Shown: positions 31,295 through 39,587 of the stretch, in pieces
Layout of the letters: every line of letters starts with the position of its first letter
Numbering within the stretch: the stretch's first letter is position 1
Origin: Paraburkholderia edwinii
GTDB lineage: Bacteria > Pseudomonadota > Gammaproteobacteria > Burkholderiales > Burkholderiaceae
Direction of reading: 5' to 3'
DNA: 64,000 nucleotides
Assembly: GCF_019428685.1 (NCBI RefSeq)
Contig: NZ_CP080095.1
Coordinates: 2,666,001-2,730,000 of the forward strand
Translations under genes and position numbers: made by a program
Notes under the pieces: generated by a model
The model's input: the letters and a program-made list of their open reading frames with translations, nothing else
Databases searched by the model: none
What the model was told of the DNA's origin: nothing

Positions 31295-32227
31295 TTATTT
31301 CGCCGGATTCACCTTGCGCAAACGCCAGATCAGGCTCGACGTATCGTAGCGGCTGCCGCCAAGCGACTGCACATCGCCGTAGAACTGATCGACGAGCGCG
31401 GTGACCGGCAACGATGCGCCGTTGCGCTTCGCTTCGTCGAGGCAGATGCCGAGGTCCTTGCGCATCCAGTCGACCGCGAAGCCGAAGTCGAACTTGCCGT
31501 CGAGCATCGTCGTGCCGCGATTGCTCATCTGCCAGCTGGCCGCCGCGCCTTTGCCGATCACGTCGAGCACACGCTGCATGTCGAGGCCCGCGCGCTGGCC
31601 GAAATGCAGCGCCTCGGAGAGGCCTTGCACCATGCCCGCGATGCAGATCTGGTTAACCATCTTTGCAAGCTGACCCGAACCTGCCGGGCCGAGCAGCGTG
31701 ACCGCCGATGCGTAATGTTGAAGCGTGCCCGCGGCGCGCTCGAATGCTTGCGTTTCGCCGCCGCACATGATCGTCAGCGTGCCGTTCTGCGCGCCGGCTT
31801 CGCCGCCCGAGACAGGCGCGTCGATAAAGTGCAGGCCGTGCTCGGCGGCACGCGCGGCGAGTTCGCGCGCGACGTCGGCCGAGGCGGTCGTGTGATCGAT
31901 GAATACCGCGTCTTGCTTCATGCCTGCATAGGCGCCGTCGTCGCCGAGCACGACGCTGCGCAGATCGTTGTCGTTACCGACGCACGACAGCACGAGGTCC
32001 GCGCCTTGCACGGCTTCGCGCGGCGTCGCGGCCGAGCGGCCGCCGTATTCGGACGCCCATTGCTGGGCTTTTTTCGCGGTGCGGTTGTAGACGGTGACGT
32101 TAAGCCCCGCTTTCGCGAGGTGTCCGGCCATCGGGTAGCCCATGACGCCGAGGCCGAGAAACGTAACGTTAGCGGCTTGCGGTTGTGTGCCGGCGGATGG
32201 TGAGGAGGAGGAATGGGTGACGCTCAC
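31295..32227 (-). CDS. NAD(P)-dependent beta-hydroxyacid dehydrogenase (GarR/3-HIBADH family)
   Basis: 310 residues from a GTG with AAGGAG five bases upstream. Rossmann motif FLGLGVMGYPMAGHLAKAG, then IDHTTASADVARELA, the substrate loop DAPVSGGEAGAQNGTLTIM, catalytic Lys in GSGQLAKMVNQI and a helical C-domain. Relatives reduce tartronate semialdehyde, oxidise 3-hydroxyisobutyrate or (YihU) reduce 3-sulfolactaldehyde. It is transcribed in the same direction as the IclR gene upstream and may share its operator-controlled promoter. In this cluster it might interconvert sulfoacetaldehyde and isethionate, or handle a C3 sulfonate; this is a hypothesis. Confidence 0.85.
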   Translation of the reverse strand: MSVTHSSSSPSAGTQPQAANVTFLGLGVMGYPMAGHLAKAGLNVTVYNRTAKKAQQWASEYGGRSAATPREAVQGADLVLSCVGNDNDLRSVVLGDDGAYAGMKQDAVFIDHTTASADVARELAARAAEHGLHFIDAPVSGGEAGAQNGTLTIMCGGETQAFERAAGTLQHYASAVTLLGPAGSGQLAKMVNQICIAGMVQGLSEALHFGQRAGLDMQRVLDVIGKGAAASWQMSNRGTTMLDGKFDFGFAVDWMRKDLGICLDEAKRNGASLPVTALVDQFYGDVQSLGGSRYDTSSLIWRLRKVNPAK

Positions 32228-32369
32228 GGCGACTCCTTCGAGTGACTGGGTGGGGCAGGGAACGGGGATTATCGCAGGAAGGGAAAGACCGCATCGGCCG
32301 CGCGGGCGAGCGCGCGGAGCGGGGTTGGCAGCGGCGGCTGCTTGGGATGCAAAGCGCGGCCTCTGAGCG

Positions 32370-32435
32370 GCGCGAGTGAGGCGCGAGTGAGGCGCGAGTG
32401 AGGCGCGAGTGAGGCGCGAGTGAGGTGCGAGTGAG
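32370..32435. repeat. Tandem repeat, 6 copies of 11 bp
   Basis: Six contiguous copies of GCGCGAGTGAG, the last with one change (GTGCGAGTGAG), lie in the 308-base gap between the IclR gene and the dehydrogenase gene. The period is close to one helical turn. Probably a slippage-prone minisatellite. Confidence 0.95.
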
Positions 32436-32535
32436 GCAACGACGGCGTCGTTCAAACGCGCAGCCGATTCGGCATCGCTGCGCGTTTGAAGTGCAATCTG
32501 ACGTGCGGTGACAGAAAGGTAGCTCGAAGCTCCAC

Positions 32536-33501
32536 TTAGAACGTCGCGGCCAGCTCTTTGGCCGCTTCCTGCAGACGCGGCACGAATTCGAGTGCGCGCG
32601 GCAGCGGCGTGCGCGACACCGGCGCATGCACGGCGACCGCGGCGATGCATTGGCCTTGTTCATCGATCACGGGTGCGGCCACGCATGCAATGCCGATGAC
32701 GAATTCCTCGTTATCGACCGCAATCCCTTTGTGCGCGATGCGATCGAGTTCGCTTTCGAGCAGTTCCGGGTCGGTTAGCGTGTTCGCCGTGAAGCCGTGG
32801 AAGTGCATCGCGCGAATCAGCGCCGAACGCTCGTCGCGCGGCAGCATCGCAAGCAACAGCTTGCCGCTTGCGCTGCAGTAAGCGGGCACATGCGAGCCCG
32901 GTTTCAGATCGAGACGCAATGGCCACGGCGCTTCCATCCGGTCGAGGTAGAGCACCTCGGTTTCGTGCAGCATCGTCAGGTTGCAGGTCTCGCCGAGATC
33001 GGCCACGAGCCGCCCGAGAATCGCGTGACGCAGGCGCCGCGCGCCCGAATGCATCATCACGCCGAGTCCCAGTTGCGACAGGCGCGGACCGATCACATAC
33101 GCGTTCTTTTGCCCCGGTTCGCGAATCACGAGGCCGCCCGCTTCGAGCGACGCGAGCATGCGGTGCAGCGACGCCTTCGGCAGGTCGATGTCGTGAGCGA
33201 TATCGGCAAGCGACACGGGACCGTTCGCCGCGATCAGATGTTCGAGCAGCGAAAACGCGCGCAGTGTCGGGGTATCCGCCTTGTTCATGTCCGCCGTTCC
33301 GGAAAATGGATCGGCCGTATTGTACTGAAATGCCTTGGCCTGCCGTGCGGCGGAATGATCGGCAGGGTGTGTTTCGGGTGTCGAGGGGAATGCGCCGGGT
33401 CGGTTTTCGGAACGCGTGCCTCCTGCGGTTCCGGTGGCATGTGCGTCGGTGACGGGCGTTTGCGGTGGTGCTGCGTCTGCGGTGGAATCGATCGATGACA
33501 C
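32536..33501 (-). CDS. IclR-family regulator of the xsc/cobST module
   Basis: 321 residues from a GTG with GGGAGGG seven bases upstream. The first ~71 residues are a disordered Ala/Thr/Pro-rich extension; a start at the internal Met (33288) would give a normal 250-residue protein but its ribosome site is weak. HTH at ~85-135 (ALADIAHDIDLPKASLHRML type), effector domain with LGETCNLTML and VPAYCSASGKLLLAML. Its promoter is nearly duplicated in front of xsc, so it likely regulates both itself and xsc. Paralogue of the two other IclR genes in the cluster. Confidence 0.85.
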   Translation of the reverse strand: MSSIDSTADAAPPQTPVTDAHATGTAGGTRSENRPGAFPSTPETHPADHSAARQAKAFQYNTADPFSGTADMNKADTPTLRAFSLLEHLIAANGPVSLADIAHDIDLPKASLHRMLASLEAGGLVIREPGQKNAYVIGPRLSQLGLGVMMHSGARRLRHAILGRLVADLGETCNLTMLHETEVLYLDRMEAPWPLRLDLKPGSHVPAYCSASGKLLLAMLPRDERSALIRAMHFHGFTANTLTDPELLESELDRIAHKGIAVDNEEFVIGIACVAAPVIDEQGQCIAAVAVHAPVSRTPLPRALEFVPRLQEAAKELAATF

Positions 33502-33544
33502 GGGGGTTCCCTCCCGGGCGCTAGATTCGTTGAATGAATTTAGC

Positions 33545-33559
33545 GGAACAATTTGTTCC
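33545..33559. promoter_or_regulatory. Operator GGAACAATTTGTTCC (IclR gene, downstream site)
   Basis: Perfect 15-base palindrome (centre base aside) about 25 bases downstream of the predicted minus-strand -10. The same arms GGAAC/GTTCC recur at the matching place before xsc (39504-39518). Probable IclR binding site. Confidence 0.75.
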
Positions 33560-33579
33560 CGACAGCGGGATATGGATCA

Positions 33580-33608
33580 AATGTAGGCCACCAGCGCGTA
33601 TCGGTCAA
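33580..33608 (-). promoter_or_regulatory. Promoter of the IclR gene (TTGACC-N17-TACATT)
   Basis: On the minus strand -35 TTGACC (33603-33608) and -10 TACATT (33580-33585) are 17 bases apart. The identical -10, spacing and near-identical -35 occur upstream of xsc. The promoter is bracketed by two operator-like palindromes. Confidence 0.75.
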
Positions 33609-33626
33609 CTTTATAGATAAATAAAC

Positions 33627-33641
33627 GGTACGATTTGTATC
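33627..33641. promoter_or_regulatory. Operator GGTACGATTTGTATC (shared by IclR and cobS promoters)
   Basis: Imperfect palindrome of the GGWAC-N5-GT type, 82 bases from the other site and preceded by ATAAATAAAC, which is conserved at the xsc copy (39588-39602). It overlaps the plus-strand -35 of cobS, so bound regulator would block or position polymerase there. Confidence 0.7.
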
Positions 33642-33663
33642 TAAAAATGAATCGGTTTATGAT
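33635..33663 (+). promoter_or_regulatory. cobST promoter (TTGTAT-N17-TATGAT)
   Basis: -35 TTGTAT (33635-33640) and -10 TATGAT (33658-33663) are separated by 17 bases. The -35 lies inside the operator GGTACGATTTGTATC. This makes cobST expression likely to follow the same regulator as xsc. Confidence 0.6.
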
Positions 33664-33739
33664 GGCTTGTGCGGTCGAATGGACCGTGTGAGCGGATTGT
33701 ATGAGCGGACCGACGGGCGGGCCGTATGAGGAGAGGGAC

Positions 33740-34729
33740 GTGACCGAGATCGAGACCGGCAAGCCGGACCGCAGCGTCGATGCGCGCAGCGTATTCGGCA
33801 TCGACGTTGACCTGAAGGTGCCGGCCTTCAGCGAACGGGACGACCACGTGCCCGAAATCGACGACGTCTACCAGTTCAACCCGCCAGTCACGCTCGCGAT
33901 TCTTGCCGGCTTTATGTGCAACCGGCGCGTGATGGTTCAGGGCCTGCATGGCACGGGGAAGTCGTCGCATATCGAGCAGGTCGCGGCACGCCTGAACTGG
34001 CCCTGCGTGCGGATCAATCTCGACGGTCATATCAGCCGGCTCGATCTGGTCGGCAAGGATGCGATCGTCGTGCGCGATGGCGCGCAGGTGACCGAGTTTC
34101 AGGAGGGCATCGTGCCGTGGGCGCTGCAGCGGCCAGTCGCGCTCGTGTTCGACGAATACGATGCGGGGCGCCCCGATGTGATGTTCGTGATTCAGCGCAT
34201 CCTTGAAACGGACGGCAAGTTCACGCTGCTCGATCAGAACCGCGTGATTCATCCGCATCCGGCGTTCCGGCTGTTTGCCACCGCCAACACGGTCGGGCTC
34301 GGTAACCTGAACGGGCTTTATCACGGTACGCAGGCGCTCAATCATGCGCAGATCGACCGCTGGAATGTGGTTGCTAATCTCGACTATCTGTCGCGTGACG
34401 ACGAGATTCGCATTGTGCTGGCGCGTGTGCCCGAACTCGCCGATGCACGCGGCCGCGAGCTCGTCGAATCGATGGTGAGCGTGGCCGAGCTGACGCGCAA
34501 GGGCTTTGCGACCGGCGATCTGTCGACGCTGATGTCGCCGCGAACCGTGATCAACTGGGCGGAGAATATCGGCATCTTTCGCGATGCGGGGCTCGCGTTT
34601 TGCCTCACGTTCCTGAATAAATGCGATGAGGCCGAGCGGCCGATCGTGGCTGAATACTTTCAGCGGGCGTTCGACAAGGAGCTTCCGTCGTTCGAAGGCG
34701 CCGGCGCGCTTGCGGTGGAAACGCGATGA
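33740..34729 (+). CDS. cobS: CobS-like MoxR-type AAA+ ATPase
   Basis: 329 residues, the usual CobS length. Start is the GTG at 33740 with AGGAG about six bases upstream; the ATG at 33701 lacks a ribosome site. Walker [10 protein letters not shown] near 68-76, DLVGKDAIV, Walker [15 protein letters not shown] near 134-147, sensor 1 [11 protein letters not shown] and ATG-type CobS motif [19 protein letters not shown]. In aerobic B12 synthesis CobS and CobT drive CobN to insert cobalt; no cobN or other cob genes are here. Overlaps cobT by four bases. Position and promoter tie it to the xsc regulon. Confidence 0.88.
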   Translation: MTEIETGKPDRSVDARSVFGIDVDLKVPAFSERDDHVPEIDDVYQFNPPVTLAILAGFMCNRRVMVQGLHGTGKSSHIEQVAARLNWPCVRINLDGHISRLDLVGKDAIVVRDGAQVTEFQEGIVPWALQRPVALVFDEYDAGRPDVMFVIQRILETDGKFTLLDQNRVIHPHPAFRLFATANTVGLGNLNGLYHGTQALNHAQIDRWNVVANLDYLSRDDEIRIVLARVPELADARGRELVESMVSVAELTRKGFATGDLSTLMSPRTVINWAENIGIFRDAGLAFCLTFLNKCDEAERPIVAEYFQRAFDKELPSFEGAGALAVETR

Positions 34730-36546
34730 ACGACACGGAGCGTGCCGCGATGCAGCGCGCCGCGCGGGCCGAAGCATTGCGCGCGGCGACCGTGCGCGCG
34801 CTTACCGGCGATGCGGCCTTGCATTACAGCGGTGGCCGGTTGTGCCGGAATATGACGCCGTTGCCGTTTCATGCACCACATCTTCGCGTCACGCAGGACG
34901 AGCGGGCGGCGATGGCGGCATCGGCGGGGCACGTGGTTGCATCGGCGTGCTCGTCCTCAGTGTCGTCCTCAGTTGCGTCCGCAGTGTGGTCCTCAGTTGC
35001 ATCCTTCCGCGGCTCAGCCGATAGCGCCGCGTTGCGCACGCTTCATTCGGATACCGAATGGCACAGGCAGCACATGCCCGCCGATCCCGTCGAACGGCTG
35101 CTGTTCGAATCGTTTGAGCAGTTGCGTTGCGAATCGCTGCTGCCGCCCGGCATGCCGGGTCTCGCACACAATCTGCGCGCGCGTTTTGACGCGTGGTCGC
35201 GCGGCGTCTATCTGTCGGGTGTGATCGATGGCGATGCCGGCCTGCTGCTCTATACCGTCGCGCAGATGTGCTGGTCGCGTTTATCGGGCTGGCCGGTGCT
35301 GGAGGAAACCGAAGGGTTGATCGAAGCCACGCGTGCATCGATCGCGCCGGCGATCGGCGTGGCGCTTGCCGGCATGCGGCGCACGCGTCACGATCAACAC
35401 GCCTTTGCGGTTCATGCGCTCGACCTTGCGCAGCGCGTAAGGTCGATGATGGACGCACGGCGCGCCGCCGGCCTCGAAGACGACGATGCCCAAAACCAGC
35501 AGAACGAAGAAGCGGCGCGCAACGCGTTTTCGCTCTTTCTCGAATTTGACGACGGTGATGACGAAGGCATCGCGCTCGCTCATACGGGCGAGAGCAGGGT
35601 GCTGCGCGCATCGGAGCACGGCTATCGCGTGTTCACGAACCGCTACGACCGCGAAGCTTATGCGGCGAGCTTCGTGCGCAAGGCGCTGCTTGCCGAATAC
35701 CGCGAGCGTCTCGACGAACGCATCCGGGCGCAGCCCGTCAACGTTGCAAGGCTCGCGCGCATGCTGAAGGCGGCGCTTGCCGTGCCGGAACGCGACGACT
35801 GGTCGTTTGGCGAGGAAAGCGGGCGCATCGACGGCCGCCGGCTCGCGCAACTGGTCAGCTCGCCGGCCGAGCGGCGCCTGTTCCGTCTCGAGCGGCACAC
35901 GCTGATTTCCGGAGCGATCGTCGGCTTTCTGATCGACTGCTCGGGCTCGATGAGAGCGCAGATCGAGCCCGTGGCAATGCTTGTGGACGTGCTTGCGCGT
36001 GCGCTCGATTGCGCTGGCATTGCGAGCGAAATTCTCGGCTTTACGACGGGCGCGTGGAACGGCGGGCGGGCGCGATCGGACTGGCTCGCTAACGGACGGC
36101 CCGAACATCCTGGGCGGCTCAACGAAGTGCTGAATCTCGTCTTCAAGGATGCCGACACGAGCTGGCGCCGCGCGCGTGCCGATATTGCCGCCTTGCTCAA
36201 AGGCGACCTGTTCCGCGAAGGTGTGGACGGCGAAGCGGTCGAATGGGCCTGCAACCGGATGCGCGCGCATGCGGCCAACCGCCGTGTGCTGATCGTCATA
36301 TCGGATGGCAGTCCGATGGATGCGGCCACCCATCAGGCCAACGACGCGTACTACCTCGACAATCATCTGAAGCAGGTTGTCGCGCAGCAGCGCGCGTACG
36401 GCGATGTCGACGTGCTGGGTCTCGGCGTCGGGCTCGATTTGAGCCCGTATTACCGGTATTCGCTTGCGGTGGATCTGTCGGTTGCGCCCGATATGGCGTT
36501 GTTCTCCGAGGTGGTCCGCTGGATCGGCAAACCCGCGGCGGCCTGA
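34726..36546 (+). CDS. cobT: CobT-like VWA-domain partner of CobS
   Basis: 606 residues. The N-terminal half is helical with a CobT-type pattern; residues ~75-95 are a Ser/Val-rich repeat absent from typical CobT, encoded by TCCTCAGT-type DNA repeats (34951-35004). An acidic patch ([12 protein letters not shown], then FDDGDDEG) sits at ~248-285. The C-terminal VWA domain has the MIDAS DCSGSM near 404, the [12 protein letters not shown] segment and [10 protein letters not shown] near 525, as in cobaltochelatase CobT. ATGA overlap with cobS. Its 3' end overlaps the convergent pta gene by 97 bases. Likely forms a hexameric chelatase-type motor with CobS; client unknown. Confidence 0.87.
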   Translation: MNDTERAAMQRAARAEALRAATVRALTGDAALHYSGGRLCRNMTPLPFHAPHLRVTQDERAAMAASAGHVVASACSSSVSSSVASAVWSSVASFRGSADSAALRTLHSDTEWHRQHMPADPVERLLFESFEQLRCESLLPPGMPGLAHNLRARFDAWSRGVYLSGVIDGDAGLLLYTVAQMCWSRLSGWPVLEETEGLIEATRASIAPAIGVALAGMRRTRHDQHAFAVHALDLAQRVRSMMDARRAAGLEDDDAQNQQNEEAARNAFSLFLEFDDGDDEGIALAHTGESRVLRASEHGYRVFTNRYDREAYAASFVRKALLAEYRERLDERIRAQPVNVARLARMLKAALAVPERDDWSFGEESGRIDGRRLAQLVSSPAERRLFRLERHTLISGAIVGFLIDCSGSMRAQIEPVAMLVDVLARALDCAGIASEILGFTTGAWNGGRARSDWLANGRPEHPGRLNEVLNLVFKDADTSWRRARADIAALLKGDLFREGVDGEAVEWACNRMRAHAANRRVLIVISDGSPMDAATHQANDAYYLDNHLKQVVAQQRAYGDVDVLGLGVGLDLSPYYRYSLAVDLSVAPDMALFSEVVRWIGKPAAA

Positions 36547-37532
36547 GCCTGCACGCAGGTCACTGCGATCACATAGAAGATATCGTCGGCGCAGCAGCCT
36601 CGCGATAAATCGTTGGCCGGCTTGTGCAGGCCTTGCAGCAGCGGGCCGATCGCCTTCGCGCCGCCGATGCGCTCGGCGAGCTTGTAGCCGATATTCCCCG
36701 CATCGAGACTCGGAAAAATCAGCGTGTTCGCATGCCCCTCGACTTGCGAGTGATGCACCTTGCGCAGCGCGATTTCCGCGACGATCGCGGCATCGAGCTG
36801 CACATCGCCGTCGATCGCGAGGCCCGGTCGGGCCGCCTGCACGAGATGAGTGGCCGCCACGACCTTGTCGACGGCTGCGTGTTTCGCGCTGCCGCTCGTC
36901 GAAAACGACAGCATCGCGACGCGCGGTTCTTCCATCAGCAGACTGCGCGCGCTATCCGCGGCGGCCATCGCGATTTCCGACAACTGCTCCGCGTCGGGAT
37001 CGACGACGAGCGCGCAGTCGGAAAAAATCAGCCCGCCTTTCATGGTGTGGAAGGGCTCGCACAACATCATCAGAAAGAAGCTCGAGACGAGCTTGAACGA
37101 CGGGCGGACGCCGATCACCTGTATCGCCGTGCGCACGACGTCCGCGGTGGTGTTGACGGCGCCCGCAATCGATCCGTCCGCGTGACCGAGCCGTACCATC
37201 AGGTTCGCGAAGCACAGCGGATGCAGCACTTCGTGTTGCGCCTGCTCGAGCGTCATGCCTTTCTTGCTACGCAGAGCGAACAGTTCGTCGGCGCAGGCAG
37301 ATGTGAACGCGGATGCGGCAGGATCGACGATGTCGATGCCGGCAAGATCGACGCTGGCTTTTTGCGCAGCATGCCGCGTGCGCTCGGGGTCGCCGACCAG
37401 CACGATGCGCGCAATGCCCGCGACAGTCGCGCGTTGCGCGGCCTCCAGAATCCGTGCGTCTTCGCTTTCGCACATCACGATACGCATCGGGTGCGCACGC
37501 GCCTGCTCGATGATCCGGTTGATCGCTTTCAT
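36450..37532 (-). CDS. pta: Phosphate acetyltransferase
   Basis: 360 residues of the short, single-domain Pta type. Seen: MKAINRIIEQARAHPMRIVM at the start, VRLGHADGSIAGAVNTTADV, SSFFLMMLCEPFHTMKGGLIFSDC, ARPGLAIDGDVQLDAA, ANTLIFPSLDAGNIGYKLAERIGGAKAIGP. It converts acetyl phosphate from Xsc to acetyl-CoA. The last ~30 residues are a non-conserved extension encoded antisense to the cobT 3' end. The start follows xsc by 117 bases containing a strong hairpin; its own ribosome site is weak, suggesting coupling or leader-dependent translation. Confidence 0.92.
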   Translation of the reverse strand: MKAINRIIEQARAHPMRIVMCESEDARILEAAQRATVAGIARIVLVGDPERTRHAAQKASVDLAGIDIVDPAASAFTSACADELFALRSKKGMTLEQAQHEVLHPLCFANLMVRLGHADGSIAGAVNTTADVVRTAIQVIGVRPSFKLVSSFFLMMLCEPFHTMKGGLIFSDCALVVDPDAEQLSEIAMAAADSARSLLMEEPRVAMLSFSTSGSAKHAAVDKVVAATHLVQAARPGLAIDGDVQLDAAIVAEIALRKVHHSQVEGHANTLIFPSLDAGNIGYKLAERIGGAKAIGPLLQGLHKPANDLSRGCCADDIFYVIAVTCVQAQAAAGLPIQRTTSENNAISGATDRSTASEYR

Positions 37533-37576
37533 GGCTGCGCCGTGCGGTTCGACTTCCTGGTCATCCTCATCGAATC

Positions 37577-37624
37577 GGCATTCCCGGCACGCGCGGTGTT
37601 GATCCGCGCGCGGCCGGAAATGCC
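37577..37624 (-). promoter_or_regulatory. Stem-loop between xsc and pta
   Basis: Arms GGCATTCCCGGC / GCCGGAAATGCC extended by CGCGCGG/CCGCGCG surround a loop of about seven bases. Being inside a likely xsc-pta transcript, it could protect the xsc message or attenuate pta. No T-run follows. Confidence 0.65.
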
Positions 37625-37649
37625 GCGCTCATCCCACTCAGACGCGGAC

Positions 37650-39479
37650 TTAGACGTAGTCCTTGTACTTGTCGAGCAGGCGCACGGGCTTCGAGAGCGC
37701 ATCGCGGCGGAACGGATCGCCGAGTTCACGCGTGCACATGATTTCGACGATCGTGGTTTTGCCGTGATTCATCTGCATGTCGATCGCTTTCTTCAGCGCG
37801 GGGCCGACGTCTTCGAGCCTGTCGACGACGATGCCTTCGGCGCCCATCGCCTTCGCGATGCCCGCAAAGCTCGGGCTATCGAGTTCGCCGGCCACGAAAC
37901 GCCGGTTGTAGAAGTCGACCTGGTTCTTCTTTTCCGCACCCCACTGGCGGTTATGGAACACGACCGCGGTGACAGGGATGTTGTGGCGCACGCAGGTGAG
38001 GGTCTCCATCAGGCTCATGCCCCATGCGCCGTCGCCCGCATAGGACACGGCCGGCCGGTGCGGCGCGGCGACCTTCGCGCCGATGATGGTCGGGAACGCG
38101 TAGCCGCAGTTGCCCCAGCTCATCGCGGCGAAGAAGCTGCGCGGCCGGTTAAAGCGCAGGTAGCTGTTGGCGATCGAATTGATGTTGCCGATGTCGGTGG
38201 ACACCATCACGTCTTCCGGCATGGCTTTTTCGAGCTCGCGCAGCACCTGGCGCGGATGCAGATACTGGCCGCCGGTCGGCGTGCGTTCGTTTTTCTGTTC
38301 CTCGATCATGTCGAGGCTGAACGGGTCGCGTTCGTGCGTCCATTCGTCGAGTTCTTTTTCCCACGCGGCCTTTTCGGCGGCGATCTGGCTCGCACGCGCT
38401 TCGCGCGTCGCATCGCTGGTAAGCGTGCGGCCCTTCAGGCGCTCGGTCAGGGCAATGGCGGTGGCCTTCGCGTCGCCGCAAATGCCGACCGAAATCTTTT
38501 TGACGAGGCCGAGCATCTTGTGATCGGCGTCGATCTGGATGATTTTCGCGTTCTGCGGCCAGTATTCGAGGCCGTGCTGCGGCAGCGTGCCGAACGGCCC
38601 CAAGCGCGAGCCGAGTGCGATCACGAGATCGGCCTGCGCAAGCAGCTTCATGGCCGCCTTCGAGCCCTGGTAGCCGAGCGGTCCGCACCACAACGGATGA
38701 CGTGCCGGGAACGAGTCGTTGTGCAGATAGCTGTTGACGACCGGCGCGCCGAGCCGCTCGGCCAGCGCCTTGCATTCGTCGATGGCATCGGCCATGACCA
38801 CACCGCCGCCCGAGATGATGACGGGGAATTTCGCCTGCGCGATCAGATCGGCCGCTTCGTTAAGGCGCTGATCGCCGCCGGCGCCGCGGTCGAGCCGCTG
38901 CGGCTGCGGAATCTCAGCCTTGATCTGGCCGTAGAAGTAGTCGCGCGGAATGTTGAGCTGCGTCGGGCCCATCTCGGACATCGCGCGGTCGAAGCAGCGG
39001 GCCGTGAACTCGGCCATGCGCGCGGGGTGCGTAACGTGCCCCTGGTACTTGGTGAACTCCTGGAACATCGGCAACTGCTTCGCTTCCTGGAAGCCGCCGA
39101 GGCCGATGCCCATCGTGCCCGCTTCGGGCGTCACGACGACGACGGGGCTATGCGCCCAGTAGGCCGCCGCGATCGCGGTGACGCAATTGCTGATGCCGGG
39201 GCCGTTCTGGCCGATGACCACACCGTGGCGCCCCGAGACGCGCGCATAGCCGTCGGCCATATGGCCCGCGCCCTGTTCGTGGACCACGGGAATGAGGCGA
39301 ATACCGGCCGGCGCGAAGATGTCCATCGCGTCCATAAACGCGGAGCCCATGATGCCGAACATGTCTGTCACGCCGTTGGCGGCGAGGGTTTCGACGAACG
39401 CCTCGGAAGGCGTCATGGCCTGCGGACCGGTGACGGTGGCCGTGCTGGGGTTCGAATGCGCCTGATCGTGCTCGCTCAT
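37650..39479 (-). CDS. xsc: Sulfoacetaldehyde acetyltransferase
   Basis: 609 residues, ThDP-dependent. Catalytic Glu68 in VVHEQGAGHMADGYAR; Xsc-type features EAGTMGIGLGGFQEAKQLPMFQ and TKYQGHVTHPARM near 120-150; the ThDP-Mg motif begins GDGAWGMSLMETL near 481 with HNRQWGAEKKNQ. This pattern separates it from acetolactate synthase. It converts sulfoacetaldehyde and phosphate to acetyl phosphate and sulfite. The first ~21 residues precede the conserved MTPSEAFVETL, so a shorter start is possible. Upstream lies a near duplicate of the IclR-gene promoter with two operators. pta follows in the same direction. Confidence 0.95.
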   Translation of the reverse strand: MSEHDQAHSNPSTATVTGPQAMTPSEAFVETLAANGVTDMFGIMGSAFMDAMDIFAPAGIRLIPVVHEQGAGHMADGYARVSGRHGVVIGQNGPGISNCVTAIAAAYWAHSPVVVVTPEAGTMGIGLGGFQEAKQLPMFQEFTKYQGHVTHPARMAEFTARCFDRAMSEMGPTQLNIPRDYFYGQIKAEIPQPQRLDRGAGGDQRLNEAADLIAQAKFPVIISGGGVVMADAIDECKALAERLGAPVVNSYLHNDSFPARHPLWCGPLGYQGSKAAMKLLAQADLVIALGSRLGPFGTLPQHGLEYWPQNAKIIQIDADHKMLGLVKKISVGICGDAKATAIALTERLKGRTLTSDATREARASQIAAEKAAWEKELDEWTHERDPFSLDMIEEQKNERTPTGGQYLHPRQVLRELEKAMPEDVMVSTDIGNINSIANSYLRFNRPRSFFAAMSWGNCGYAFPTIIGAKVAAPHRPAVSYAGDGAWGMSLMETLTCVRHNIPVTAVVFHNRQWGAEKKNQVDFYNRRFVAGELDSPSFAGIAKAMGAEGIVVDRLEDVGPALKKAIDMQMNHGKTTIVEIMCTRELGDPFRRDALSKPVRLLDKYKDYV

Positions 39480-39503
39480 GGTGTCTCCGTACTTACATTA
39501 AAC

Positions 39504-39518
39504 GGAACGAAATGTTCC
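39504..39518. promoter_or_regulatory. Operator GGAACGAAATGTTCC before xsc
   Basis: Arms GGAAC/GTTCC identical to the site at 33545-33559, located 25 bases before the xsc start and ~25 bases downstream of the predicted -10. Probable repressor site of the IclR regulator. Confidence 0.75.
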
Positions 39519-39539
39519 TGAATATTTGTGCATGAGACG

Positions 39540-39568
39540 AATGTAGGTCATCGATAGTTCGTCGTCAA
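39540..39568 (-). promoter_or_regulatory. xsc promoter (TTGACG-N17-TACATT)
   Basis: Minus-strand -35 TTGACG (39563-39568) and -10 TACATT (39540-39545), spacer 17. Matches the IclR-gene promoter at 33580-33608 in all but one hexamer base. Confidence 0.78.
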
Positions 39569-39587
39569 CCTGTTTCGACAAATAAAC

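Noticed and set aside
32370..32435. CRISPR-like array
   Set aside because: Contiguous 11-bp units without spacers; a simple tandem repeat.
33740..36546. Part of a cobalamin biosynthesis operon
   Set aside because: No CobN or other cob genes in the window; the pair is framed by sulfonate genes and shares their operator.
37650..39479. Acetolactate synthase or glyoxylate carboligase
   Set aside because: Xsc-specific segments and the adjacent pta favour sulfoacetaldehyde acetyltransferase.
36624..39521. Very long plus-strand open frame antisense to pta and xsc
   Set aside because: High-GC shadow of the real minus-strand genes; no domain or start signal.
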